DNA of 64,000 nt from contig JADLCT010000075.1 of NCBI GenBank assembly GCA_020847045.1, positions 1 through 64,000 on the forward strand, in the 5' to 3' direction. The notes beneath the pieces were generated by a model that did no database searches, was not told the origin of the DNA, and worked only from the letters and a program-made list of their open reading frames with translations. This document shows positions 51,721-60,141 of the stretch, one piece after another. Positions within the stretch are counted from its first letter, which is position 1, and every line of letters starts with the position of its first letter. The stretch comes from Bryobacterales bacterium (GTDB lineage: Bacteria > Acidobacteriota > Terriglobia > Bryobacterales > Bryobacteraceae). Both the position numbers and the translations under genes were made by a program.

Positions 51721-52902
51721 TCATGCCGCCGCTCCAGTGGCCCCGGCGCGGTCCCGGCACAGACCGCCTGAGCGCCCCAACACGCGTGAGGCGAGCCACG
51801 GCGCCTCTGCCTCCTGAATGTCTTCCGGGATCGCGGGTCCATTCGCGCAGTACGAAACGGGCAATCCGCGGCGATAGGCTTCTCCGAGCAGCCCGCCCGG
51901 GGCGTCACAATCGTCCAGGCGGGTCATGATCAGACTGGCCGGACGAAATCCTTCGAAGCGCTGGATCAAGCGCGCGCAATCTTGGCGCCTCAGATACGCC
52001 GGCAATACCAGGTGAGCCGCGGCCAACTGTTCTTCGCCAATCGCCGAGCGCAGCCAGGACCACTCGGCCATTTCCGCCTCACCCATTCCCGGTGTGTCCA
52101 ATAGTAAAAGGTGGTGTTTGCCCTCGGTTTCGATGAGGCGGCGCAATCCGTGACGATGGTCCACCGAACGGAAGGGAACGCCCAGAATGTTGGCAAACGT
52201 TCTGAGTTGTTCCGCGCCGCCCACGCGGCTGGCATCCAGGGACACCAACATGACAGGCGCTCGCCGTTCCAAGCCGGTCTTGACAGCCAGTTTCACCAGC
52301 GTCACCGTCTTCCCCACTCCAGCCGGCCCAATGACCGCATGGACTGTGGCTCCGTCCCAGCGAGATCCTCCGTCCGTGATTGTCCGTAACTTTTCGGCGA
52401 GAATTGCCTCCACGCCGCCATCGCGATCCCAGGTTCCTTCTGCAAGCGAGCGCTCTGACGCTTCTACGATTTCAACGGCAAGGTCGGCGGGAAGTTCGCG
52501 ATCCAAGAGTTCGTGGTAAAGCGCCACACCGTCATCCTTCCACCGGTGCGGAGTCGCCCGCGCCGGCGCACGAACCAATAACTGTTCCATACGGACCATC
52601 TGGCGCCTAAGCTCGCTCAACTCATCTCGTACGGCTTCCCAGGCCACGCCAGGCTGACTGAGCGCGTCCGGACCACGAGCCGCAATCGGACTGCTTGGCC
52701 CCATGACAGGGCCGCTGTTACCGGGTGCCGGCGTTTCCGGTTCAAGGGCGAACACTACCTCGTACCTCCCCAGCGAGCGTGACTCAGGCACGGTTTCGCG
52801 TGAGTACACCAACATGGCGTCCTCGCCCAATTCGCGCGAGGCCAGGGAAATCGCTTCCTCCACCGTGGCTGCAAAATAGGATTTCAGTCGCATCATCTCC
52901 AC
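51721..52902 (-). CDS. flhF: flagellar SRP-like GTPase FlhF
   Basis: A GTG at 52902 with AGAAGGG upstream gives 393 residues; ATG starts at 52896 and 52893 are possible. N-terminal B domain (RLKSYFAATVEEAISLASRE), variable linker, then NG domain: P-loop GPAGVGKTVTLVKLA (about residues 190-204), VSLDASRVGGAEQL, LLLDTPGMGEAEM, LIMTRLDDCDAPGGLL. FlhF places and numbers flagella. Its partner FlhG (MinD-like) is not next to it, where it usually is. Confidence 0.93.
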   Translation of the reverse strand: MEMMRLKSYFAATVEEAISLASRELGEDAMLVYSRETVPESRSLGRYEVVFALEPETPAPGNSGPVMGPSSPIAARGPDALSQPGVAWEAVRDELSELRRQMVRMEQLLVRAPARATPHRWKDDGVALYHELLDRELPADLAVEIVEASERSLAEGTWDRDGGVEAILAEKLRTITDGGSRWDGATVHAVIGPAGVGKTVTLVKLAVKTGLERRAPVMLVSLDASRVGGAEQLRTFANILGVPFRSVDHRHGLRRLIETEGKHHLLLLDTPGMGEAEMAEWSWLRSAIGEEQLAAAHLVLPAYLRRQDCARLIQRFEGFRPASLIMTRLDDCDAPGGLLGEAYRRGLPVSYCANGPAIPEDIQEAEAPWLASRVLGRSGGLCRDRAGATGAAA

Positions 52903-52912
52903 CGTGACCCTT

Positions 52913-55072
52913 CTAGCGGATAACTCCCAGGCCAGACACCTTCATACCTGGCGGCACTTCACCGTGCGACAGCACGGCCAAGTTGGGGAATCCCGCCTCC
53001 AGCAGTTGCCGGAGAAAGAAGCGGATTGCCGACGAGGTCAAGACAACCGCGGTCGCCTCGGACCCTCCGGCAGCCCGCTGGAATCTCTCCAGCACTTCAC
53101 GGACCTTTTGTGGAGGCAGATTCAGGTGAGAGGCATGTTCACCATGTTCGACACACCCCTCCAGCGCCTGCTCCAGAGCGGGATCCAGAAGAAACGCGGG
53201 GAGTTCGCCCGCCGCATTCAGATATGGGTGCGCCAAGCCTCGCTTCATGCTCTGCCGGACGTACTCGCAGAGTAACGTCGGGTTCTTTGTGATCTGCGCG
53301 GCTTCGCTCAACGATTCCAGAATGGAACTGGCGTCCCGGATCGAAACACGTTCGCGGAGCAGATGCTGAATCACTTTTTGCAGAACGGGCAAGGCCATTA
53401 GCTTCGGGACCAGATCTTCAACCAGCCGCGCATTATCCTCGGCCACACGGTCGAGCAGCTTCTTGACATCCTTGCGAGTGAAGAGCTCATGCGCATTCCT
53501 GCGAACAAGTTCCGACAGGTGCGTCCCCATCACGCTCACCGCGTCCACCACCGTAAACCCGGCCTCACGCGCAGTCTCAGCTTGGGCGGAGGAGATCCAC
53601 CAGGCTTGCAGTCCAAATGCCGGCTCGCGTGTTTCCCGCGCACCGAACGGCGGCTCCCGTTTTGCCCCCGCCGCGATCGCCATCTCGCAGCCTTGTGGGA
53701 TCTCATAGCGGGCGATCTCTTGCCCCTTGATTGAGATCACATATTCACCCGCCTTTAAGCCCAGATTGTCTGTGACTCGTACGGGCGGAAGTAGATAGCC
53801 CAGGTCGCTGGCTAACTGCTTCCGGATCGCCGCGATCCTTCGCAGCAAGAGTGAATTCTGCGCTCCCTCCACCAGCCTCACCAAGCCTAGACCGACCTCG
53901 ACGGACAACAACTCCACCCGGAGAATTGCCTCCAGGTTGTCCTTATCCTTGGCAGGCGCCGGAGCCTCCACCTGGGTTTCGGTCACGATGGCGCGCGACC
54001 GCAGACGCCAGGCATAACCTCCGGTCGCGGCCGCCAAAGTGAGAAAAGTCACAGCCGGCAACCCGGGAAACAGCGCCATCGTGGCCAGAACGCCAGAGGC
54101 CAGAAAGAGCGGTTGCGGATTACTAAACACCTGCTGCTCAAACGTCTTGCCCAGCCGCTGTTCGGAACTGGCGCGCGTCACGATCAGGCCACCGGAAACC
54201 GAGATCATCAGAGCCGGGATTACCGTCACCAGCCCGTCACCAATGGTCAGCACAGTGTACGTTTCCAGCGCGCGCCGCAGTTCCATGCCGTGCTGCAGCA
54301 CGCCGATCAAAAATCCCGCCAAAATATTGATGACTGTGATCAGTATGCTGGCCACGGCATCGCGTTGCGTGAAGCGTGAGGCTCCGTCCATGGCCCCATA
54401 AAACTCGGCCTCGGCCGCCAACCCGCGCCGGCGCACCTTTGCCTCGGATTCGTCGATCAGGCCCGCATTCAAGTCCGAGTCAATCGACATCTGCTTTCCC
54501 GGCAGCGCATCGAGCGAAAAACGCGCCGTCACCTCGGAGATGCGGACAGCGCCATGGTTGATGACAACGTACTGAATCGCGATCAGCACCAGGAAAATTA
54601 CAGTCCCGATGACATAGTTGCCCCCGACGACAAAACTCCCAAATGCCTCGATGACATGTCCCGCGGCGGCCGTGCCAGCGTTGCCGTTCATCAGGATCAG
54701 GCGCGAGGAAGAGATATTCAGAGCGAGCCGGAACAGCGTCATCAGCAACAGGGTGGTTGGGAAGGCGCTGAAATCCACCGGCTTGGAGACGTAGATGCCC
54801 ACCAGGAGCACGATCACCGAAAGCGTGATATTGAGTGCGATGAGGCCATCCAACAGCCAAGCAGGCAGAGGCACAATCATGGCCAGAACGACGGCCAGGA
54901 CGGCAATGGGAACGGTCAGTTCGGACCATGGGATTTCGTCCCACAACTTTCCCTTGGCGCCAGCAAGAGGCACTCTGCCCGACGGGCCAGCCGGCGATGG
55001 TCCCGCGCTGGCGGCCGGCCGCTGCGGCGCCGCTACATTAACTGCGGATACGGTTGAAATTCCAGATGCCAT
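52913..55072 (-). CDS. flhA: flagellar type III export protein FlhA
   Basis: A 719-residue protein: about eight N-terminal spans (VPIAVLAVVLAMIVPLPAWL, LIALNITLSVIVLLVGIYVS), the conserved FHIPEP-family block (NISSSRLILMNG, GNYVIGTVIFLVLIAIQYVV, DALPGKQMSIDSDLNAGLID) and a C-terminal cytoplasmic domain (EVGLGLVRLVEGAQNSLLLR, GYLLPPVRVTDNLGLK, SYLREXV-like region RESVSIRDASSILE). FlhA is the export-gate protein that binds late chaperone-substrate complexes. It is 58 nt after flhB. Confidence 0.96.
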   Translation of the reverse strand: MASGISTVSAVNVAAPQRPAASAGPSPAGPSGRVPLAGAKGKLWDEIPWSELTVPIAVLAVVLAMIVPLPAWLLDGLIALNITLSVIVLLVGIYVSKPVDFSAFPTTLLLMTLFRLALNISSSRLILMNGNAGTAAAGHVIEAFGSFVVGGNYVIGTVIFLVLIAIQYVVINHGAVRISEVTARFSLDALPGKQMSIDSDLNAGLIDESEAKVRRRGLAAEAEFYGAMDGASRFTQRDAVASILITVINILAGFLIGVLQHGMELRRALETYTVLTIGDGLVTVIPALMISVSGGLIVTRASSEQRLGKTFEQQVFSNPQPLFLASGVLATMALFPGLPAVTFLTLAAATGGYAWRLRSRAIVTETQVEAPAPAKDKDNLEAILRVELLSVEVGLGLVRLVEGAQNSLLLRRIAAIRKQLASDLGYLLPPVRVTDNLGLKAGEYVISIKGQEIARYEIPQGCEMAIAAGAKREPPFGARETREPAFGLQAWWISSAQAETAREAGFTVVDAVSVMGTHLSELVRRNAHELFTRKDVKKLLDRVAEDNARLVEDLVPKLMALPVLQKVIQHLLRERVSIRDASSILESLSEAAQITKNPTLLCEYVRQSMKRGLAHPYLNAAGELPAFLLDPALEQALEGCVEHGEHASHLNLPPQKVREVLERFQRAAGGSEATAVVLTSSAIRFFLRQLLEAGFPNLAVLSHGEVPPGMKVSGLGVIR

Positions 55073-55130
55073 TTCCGATACACCGGCACCAGCAAGAGCA
55101 ATTTACGTGCCGTTTGGTGACACTCCCACT

Positions 55131-56195
55131 TCATCGATTTGTGCGACCTTGCATTACACGGTAGATGTAAGCCAGCACCTCTGCGACGGCGCGATAGAGT
55201 TGCGGCGGTATATCGTGACCAACCTTCGACGACTGATATAGTGATCGCGCCAGAGGGGGATTCTCCACGATCGGAACCTGGTGATCCATGGCAATTTTGC
55301 GGATGCGCAGGGCTAGATGATCGCGGCCTTTCGCGAGTACACGGGGAGCGGCGCTCTCTCCGGGGGCATACCGCAAAGCAACGGCGTAGTGCGTTGGGTT
55401 TACAACCACCAACGTTGCCTTGGGCACGTCCTGCACCATCTTGCGGCGCAGCAAACCACGTTGCAGCCTGCGGATGCGCGCCTTGACCAACGGGTTGCCG
55501 TCGGACTCCTTCATCTCATCCTTGATCTCCTGCTTGCTCATCCGCAGGCTCTTGTTGAATTTCCGGGATTGCCAGTAAAGATCAGCAAGTCCGACGACTC
55601 CAAACAGCGCCGCCATCGTAAGCAACAAGGATCGTGACCATCCGGCAGCCCAGCGAATCCCGCCGGCAAGGTCCTGCCGTGGCAGACGGTTAATTGACGC
55701 CCACTCGCCTTGGATCGCCGAATAGACAACCACGCCCATGGCGGGAAGCAGGACCAGGGCGTATACGAATTGCTGGATGCCTCGTTGAAAGATGCCCTTT
55801 ACTTTCTGTGCCGGGTTAAGCCGTCCCCAATCTGGTTTCAATTTGGCACTGGCAATTCCGAAACGGGTCTGGAGCAACTGGAGCAGAAGAGCCACAACCG
55901 CCGCCCCTAACCCAGCGGTTAGCATAGGCGTGGCATATCGTGCAGCCACCCGCCTCATGAGCACGAGGAGCGACGGCTGGCCCCCGTCCCATTCAAAGCC
56001 GGCCGTCAGCCCCTGCCGCATGATCTCGACCAGCGCACCGGCCCAGCGATCCGAATACACAAGCAGCAGGCCAATACACGCGCCAAAATAGGCGGCCGAA
56101 AGAAACTCCGGACTGACCGGAAACTGGCCTTCCTTCCGCGCCTTTTCCAACCGTTTTGGGGTTGGTTGTTCCGTTCTTTCTGACGAATCCGCCAC
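55131..56195 (-). CDS. flhB: flagellar export switch protein FlhB
   Basis: A GTG start gives 354 residues: cytoplasmic TEQPTPKRLEKARKEGQ start, four spans, and the autocleavage site NPTH in VVNPTHYAVALRY (about residue 270) in the C-terminal domain. Cleavage there switches export from hook to filament substrates, working with FliK encoded upstream. It begins 6 nt after fliR. Confidence 0.95.
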   Translation of the reverse strand: MADSSERTEQPTPKRLEKARKEGQFPVSPEFLSAAYFGACIGLLLVYSDRWAGALVEIMRQGLTAGFEWDGGQPSLLVLMRRVAARYATPMLTAGLGAAVVALLLQLLQTRFGIASAKLKPDWGRLNPAQKVKGIFQRGIQQFVYALVLLPAMGVVVYSAIQGEWASINRLPRQDLAGGIRWAAGWSRSLLLTMAALFGVVGLADLYWQSRKFNKSLRMSKQEIKDEMKESDGNPLVKARIRRLQRGLLRRKMVQDVPKATLVVVNPTHYAVALRYAPGESAAPRVLAKGRDHLALRIRKIAMDHQVPIVENPPLARSLYQSSKVGHDIPPQLYRAVAEVLAYIYRVMQGRTNR

Positions 56196-56201
56196 AGCTC
56201 C

Positions 56202-56969
56202 CTACAATCGCGCCAGCACGGCTAAGGCATCCTGCATGACCCTGATCAGGAACTCCGGCCACAAGGAGAGCCCCACGGCGAGCATGCCAAGGCCGCCTAA
56301 AATCTTCATCGGGAACGACAGCGTGATCAGCTGCAGCTGCGCTTGAAACTTGGAGCCAAGCGCCAGCAGGAGGTCAATTACGAGCAAGAGGACAATGACC
56401 GGGAGCGCCAGGCGCACTCCCGCCGTCCATGCCTCACCTAAGAGGTATCCCGCCACTCGCGTCGCCGAGTTAAGGTCAGGCCAGTGTGGAATCTCCAGGG
56501 CCCGGCTTAACAGCAGCAGAACCGGCCGGTCCAAGCCAGCTGTGACGATTACAAGAGCGGCCAGCAGGCCTCCCATTACATCGAGGATTCCGCTATCGGC
56601 CTGCGTATTCGGATCCACAGTGGAAACATACCCGAAGCCGGCATTGAGTCCAACCAACCGGGAGGCGAGCACGAACACTTCCAGAACCACCCCCAGGAGC
56701 AAGGCCGCCGTAAGTGACACGGCCAGCCCCAGGAGGCACTCTCCGGCCATGGCCATCGCTACACGATCCAGCGTTGCGGTTTCCGGCATCATCGAGTGAG
56801 CCCGGTGTCCAGGAAGAAGCAGGGAGGCCAGCAGGACACTCAGCCCAATCTTCATCTGGACTGGCGCCGCACGCAAATAGGGGATTGGCGCGAGGAAGAC
56901 GAACCCGGCGACACGGAGCGTCAGTTGCAGGAGCGTCGAAATCATGGCCCAGAATTCAGGGGAATTCAT
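56202..56969 (-). CDS. fliR: flagellar export gate protein FliR
   Basis: A 255-residue membrane protein with FliR-type blocks: MISTLLQLTLRVAGFVFLAP, KIGLSVLLASLLLPG, VLEVFVLASRLVGLNAGFGY and VIVLLLVIDLLLALGSKFQA. Part of the FliPQR core complex of the export gate. Short gap (15 nt) from fliQ. Confidence 0.92.
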   Translation of the reverse strand: MNSPEFWAMISTLLQLTLRVAGFVFLAPIPYLRAAPVQMKIGLSVLLASLLLPGHRAHSMMPETATLDRVAMAMAGECLLGLAVSLTAALLLGVVLEVFVLASRLVGLNAGFGYVSTVDPNTQADSGILDVMGGLLAALVIVTAGLDRPVLLLLSRALEIPHWPDLNSATRVAGYLLGEAWTAGVRLALPVIVLLLVIDLLLALGSKFQAQLQLITLSFPMKILGGLGMLAVGLSLWPEFLIRVMQDALAVLARL

Positions 56970-56984
56970 AGATCACCACTCTGG

Positions 56985-57254
56985 TCAACGCGCCAACTCG
57001 GGGATTCGGTTAAACAGGCGAATCGTGTAGTCGACGAGCCTGGAGGTCATAAAACTGGCGCTCAGGACGATGAGCAGAAAGATGGCGGCCAGCCGTGGCG
57101 CAGTACCCACGGCCGGATCCTGAATGCTCGTCAAGATCTGCACCAGGCTTACGACAATACCGATCACAAAGGCTCCCACGAGAAGCGGAAGGCACATCCA
57201 CGCGGCCGTGGTGAGCGCGCCTGCGATTAGTTCTACGGCTTGCTGTGTAGTCAT
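56985..57254 (-). CDS. fliQ: flagellar export gate protein FliQ
   Basis: An 89-residue protein with two spans (MCLPLLVGAFVIGIVVSLVQ, LAAIFLLIVLSASFMTSRLV) and the conserved ILTSIQDPAVGTAPRL connecting loop. Forms the FliP5Q4R1 export core with its neighbours. Confidence 0.95.
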   Translation of the reverse strand: MTTQQAVELIAGALTTAAWMCLPLLVGAFVIGIVVSLVQILTSIQDPAVGTAPRLAAIFLLIVLSASFMTSRLVDYTIRLFNRIPELAR

Positions 57255-57275
57255 CGTTCCAGTCCCTTAGGTCTG

Positions 57276-57923
57276 TCAACCACTCGTCCCGAAACTCTTC
57301 ACGAGCGAGCCAATCACCAGGTTCCACCCATCCACAAGTACGAACAGGAGAATTTTGAAAGGTGCGGAGATCATTGCCGGAGGCAGTTGCACCATCCCGA
57401 GCGCCAAAGTTACTGAGGCAATCACCAGATCAATCACCAGGAACGGCAGAAACAGTACGGCTCCGATCTGAAAGGAAGTCCGCAGCTCACTCAGAACGTA
57501 GGCTGGCACGAGTGTGTCCAGTTCAAGGTCATTCGCGTTGCGCGGACGCGGCTTGTGGCCCAGTTCCAACATGAGGGCAAGATCCTTCTCCCTGGAAAAC
57601 CGGAGTAGATGCCGGTGAATCACCGGCCGCGCTTTTTCCCAAGCCTCAGTCGCTGTGATTTGCCCCCGGTCGTGTGGGGACCATGCCTGTTCATAGATTT
57701 GTGTGGCCGCTGGACGCATGACTCCCATGGTGAGGAACAGCGCCAGTCCCACCAAGACCTGATTCGATGGAGCTGTTTGCGTTCCCAGCGCCTGCCTCAA
57801 AAAGTGAAGTACGATCACGATGCGTAGAAACGGCGTCACGCACATAATGATGGCCGGCAGCAGCGCGGCTGCCGACAGGAGGAGGACGATCCGCAGGGGG
57901 GTACTCAGATCCTGCCAATTCAT
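57276..57923 (-). CDS. fliP: flagellar export gate protein FliP
   Basis: A 215-residue protein: first span LRIVLLLSAAALLPAIIMCV, TPFLRIVIVLHFLRQALGTQ, a periplasmic loop, then SFQIGAVLFLPFLVIDLVIA and LGMVQLPPAMISAPFKILLF, ending VDGWNLVIGSLVKSFG. The signal peptide seen in E. coli FliP is absent or replaced. Core export-gate subunit. Confidence 0.96.
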   Translation of the reverse strand: MNWQDLSTPLRIVLLLSAAALLPAIIMCVTPFLRIVIVLHFLRQALGTQTAPSNQVLVGLALFLTMGVMRPAATQIYEQAWSPHDRGQITATEAWEKARPVIHRHLLRFSREKDLALMLELGHKPRPRNANDLELDTLVPAYVLSELRTSFQIGAVLFLPFLVIDLVIASVTLALGMVQLPPAMISAPFKILLFVLVDGWNLVIGSLVKSFGTSG

Positions 57924-57947
57924 TTTTTCTCTAGCCCCTGGCGATGC

Positions 57948-58253
57948 TCAGGCATGTCCCACCCGCGCGGCCATCACCCGGTCCGGGCTGGTTGACCGGG
58001 TCCTTCTCAACAGCTGAGCCCCTTGTGGCGAGCAGGCCACAAGCAACCGCCGCCCCCCTGCCTCAACCAGATGCAAGCTGTGTTGCGGTGTCAAGTGGAG
58101 GCGTGCGACGACCCTCAGTTCAACTGGAGGCTGCCGCCGGCCGGTTAGAGAAAACGCCGGACGCCACCCCTGTTGCAGCGCTGCCAAGAGTTTCGCGGCC
58201 AGAAAAATCGCCCCCAAGAAGGCGGCCGCCACAAGCAGCATCGTGGTATCCAT
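57948..58253 (-). CDS. fliO: FliO-like flagellar export assembly protein
   Basis: A 101-residue protein: one N-terminal span (TTMLLVAAAFLGAIFLAAKL) and a small beta domain (LRVVARLHLTPQHSLHLVEA, GRRLLVACSPQGAQLL) as in FliO, which helps assemble FliP. The position between fliN and fliP is the usual one. Sequence similarity within this family is weak, so the call leans on position and topology. Confidence 0.82.
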   Translation of the reverse strand: MDTTMLLVAAAFLGAIFLAAKLLAALQQGWRPAFSLTGRRQPPVELRVVARLHLTPQHSLHLVEAGGRRLLVACSPQGAQLLRRTRSTSPDRVMAARVGHA

Positions 58254-58254
58254 T

Positions 58255-58509
58255 TCACGTCTCCTCGTGAAAATCCGTGATCCGGACTCCCATGTTTTCC
58301 TCGAGAATCACGATCTCTCCAAACCCAACGAGCGCCCCCCCCACGCGGATGTCGATATTCTCTCCGGCAGAGCGCGTCATCTTGATCACTGTGCCGTTCT
58401 CCAATGCCAATAGGGAAGCAACGTTCATGATTTTCCGGTCCAGTTCCACCTCGACCGGCACGCGCACATCGGCCATCGGCGCAATCGACTGCAACGGGTT
58501 CTCATCCAT
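58255..58509 (-). CDS. fliN: flagellar motor switch protein FliN
   Basis: An 84-residue SpoA-domain protein: VRVPVEVELDRKIMNVASLL, ENGTVIKMTRSAGENIDIRV, GEIVILEENMGVRITDF. Builds the lower C-ring. It is shorter than E. coli FliN (137), lacking the N-terminal extension, and overlaps in role with the longer FliN/FliY-like protein at 50.1-50.9 kb. One nucleotide separates it from fliO. Confidence 0.93.
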   Translation of the reverse strand: MDENPLQSIAPMADVRVPVEVELDRKIMNVASLLALENGTVIKMTRSAGENIDIRVGGALVGFGEIVILEENMGVRITDFHEET

Positions 58510-58530
58510 TAGTGGCCAACCTCACGCCGC

Positions 58531-59769
58531 TTACCTCTTCAGGCTGATCGTTTCCTGGCTCATCTCGTCCACCGTCGTCACGACGCGCGCATTGGCCTGA
58601 TACCCACGTTGCAGCACAATCAGGTTCGTAAACTCTCGTGCGATATCGACAGTGGAATTCTCAACCGCACCACCGATGATCGAACCGCGGCCCCCAGTAC
58701 CCGGCAATCCGATTGCGGGCAACGCTGAGCGGGCGCTCAAGCCAAAGGCGTTGTCACCCACCGCGATCAGGGATTCGGGATTTCGGATCGAAGCCATGGC
58801 CAACTGCGCAACGGCCAGTTGCTGTCCATTTGAATATTGCGCCAGCACGACGCCACCACTGGCGATTCCCACCCGTACCAACTGCGCCGCGGGCGAGCCA
58901 TCTTGCTGGTTCGCATTCACCGAAGACGGCTGTGAGAACTGTGTGAGACGGGGCGCGGTGCCGTCATATAGTTGCCAGTCAAGTGTCAGGTCGGCCGCCC
59001 CGTTGTTCAGTCCGGATATCGTGATCTGGGGCATCGTACCACTGGCCGCCGGGTCGACCATTTTGCCGCTGGAATCAAACGTAATCTGCCCGGTTACCGG
59101 TGTCACGGGAGTGGCGACGTCCGCATCAGGAAATGAGATCGTGTAGTCCCACACGTTCGCTGTGGAGGACTTTGTGAAATCTACGGTCAGAACATGCGAG
59201 CCTCCCAGCGAATCGAACACCTCAATGGGCGTGGAGAAAGCCTCACCCGCCGCCGATGAGGAGTTCAAGTTCACATCGAACGAGAATTCTGTACTGGCCA
59301 CAGGCTCCTTGAGAGTCCCCACCGGAATCACGATGTCGCCGAGTGGGCCATTCGTGGAAGGAGCCCCGTTAGCGGACATCCAGCCCTGTACGCGCTGGCC
59401 CGTCGATGTAAGCAGATTTCCTGACTTGTCCACCTGGAGATTCCCTCCGCGCGTATAGATGTTTCCGGTGGTGACCTTGTCCTTCACCACCAGGAATCCG
59501 TCTCCCTGAATCGCGGCATCCAGTTCACCCGCACTCGTCTTGATCGCCCCTTGCGAGAACTGACGGAGCGTAATCGGACGTCCTACACCGAAGCCCACCT
59601 GTGTCTCTCCCAGGCCGGCGCCCAGCGATTGAGTCACCAGATCGTGGAAACTGACTACGCTCGTCTTGAAGCCCGGCGTATTCAAATTAGCCAGGTTGTT
59701 CCCCACGACGTCGACCGCCGTGGCATGCGCGCTGAGCGCTGACAGCGCCGTGGAAAATGATGTAAACAT
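58531..59769 (-). CDS. flgE: flagellar hook protein FlgE
   Basis: The ATG at 59769 gives 412 residues starting FTSFSTALSALSAHATAVDV and VGNNLANLNTPGFK, the N-terminal flagellar rod/hook motif. Middle D1/D2 domains (GGSHVLTVDFTKSSTANVWD, WQLYDGTAPRLTQFSQPSSV) and C-terminal FTNLIVLQRGYQANARVVTT coiled coil complete the hook monomer. AAAGGAG lies upstream with a rather long spacer. It follows flgD by 99 nt. Confidence 0.94.
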   Translation of the reverse strand: MFTSFSTALSALSAHATAVDVVGNNLANLNTPGFKTSVVSFHDLVTQSLGAGLGETQVGFGVGRPITLRQFSQGAIKTSAGELDAAIQGDGFLVVKDKVTTGNIYTRGGNLQVDKSGNLLTSTGQRVQGWMSANGAPSTNGPLGDIVIPVGTLKEPVASTEFSFDVNLNSSSAAGEAFSTPIEVFDSLGGSHVLTVDFTKSSTANVWDYTISFPDADVATPVTPVTGQITFDSSGKMVDPAASGTMPQITISGLNNGAADLTLDWQLYDGTAPRLTQFSQPSSVNANQQDGSPAAQLVRVGIASGGVVLAQYSNGQQLAVAQLAMASIRNPESLIAVGDNAFGLSARSALPAIGLPGTGGRGSIIGGAVENSTVDIAREFTNLIVLQRGYQANARVVTTVDEMSQETISLKR

Positions 59770-59868
59770 AAATAGTTTCGGTACTCCTTTTCTGAACCAG
59801 ACTGTCCGGCTTCGCCGGAGTTCCCTCATGGCCGCCTTGGTGCGCCAAACTTCCGCCGGGCTGCGGCC

Positions 59869-60141
59869 CTATCCTGTGGACCCCGGCGCGTCCGTCGCCG
59901 GTGAGTTTTCCACTCCCTGCCGAATCAGAATCAATTGCTCCAACATGCTGTATTGCGTCAGTTGGCCAAGAAACTGCGTCGGATCCGCCGGACTCAATGG
60001 ATTCTGGTTCTGAATTTGCGCCACCAACAGCTTCAGAAACATCTCCTTGGACGCATTCGCCTCCTCCACCGTGTCGGTTCCTGTACCCGACGGCTGTTCC
60101 GTACCGCTGTACGCCGGCTGACTTGCCGATGACACATTCAT
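59869..60141 (-). CDS. flgD: short FlgD-like hook cap protein
   Basis: A 90-residue protein containing only the conserved N-terminal FlgD segment (KEMFLKLLVAQIQNQNPLSP, ADPTQFLGQLTQYSMLEQLI). The C-terminal FnIII/Tudor-like domains that cap the hook in typical FlgD (~220 residues) are absent, and the frame ends at a real stop after QGVENSPATDAPGSTG. It overlaps the fliK stop by 4 nt. Truncated FlgD proteins occur in some phyla, so this may be the native form. Confidence 0.88.
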   Translation of the reverse strand: MNVSSASQPAYSGTEQPSGTGTDTVEEANASKEMFLKLLVAQIQNQNPLSPADPTQFLGQLTQYSMLEQLILIRQGVENSPATDAPGSTG

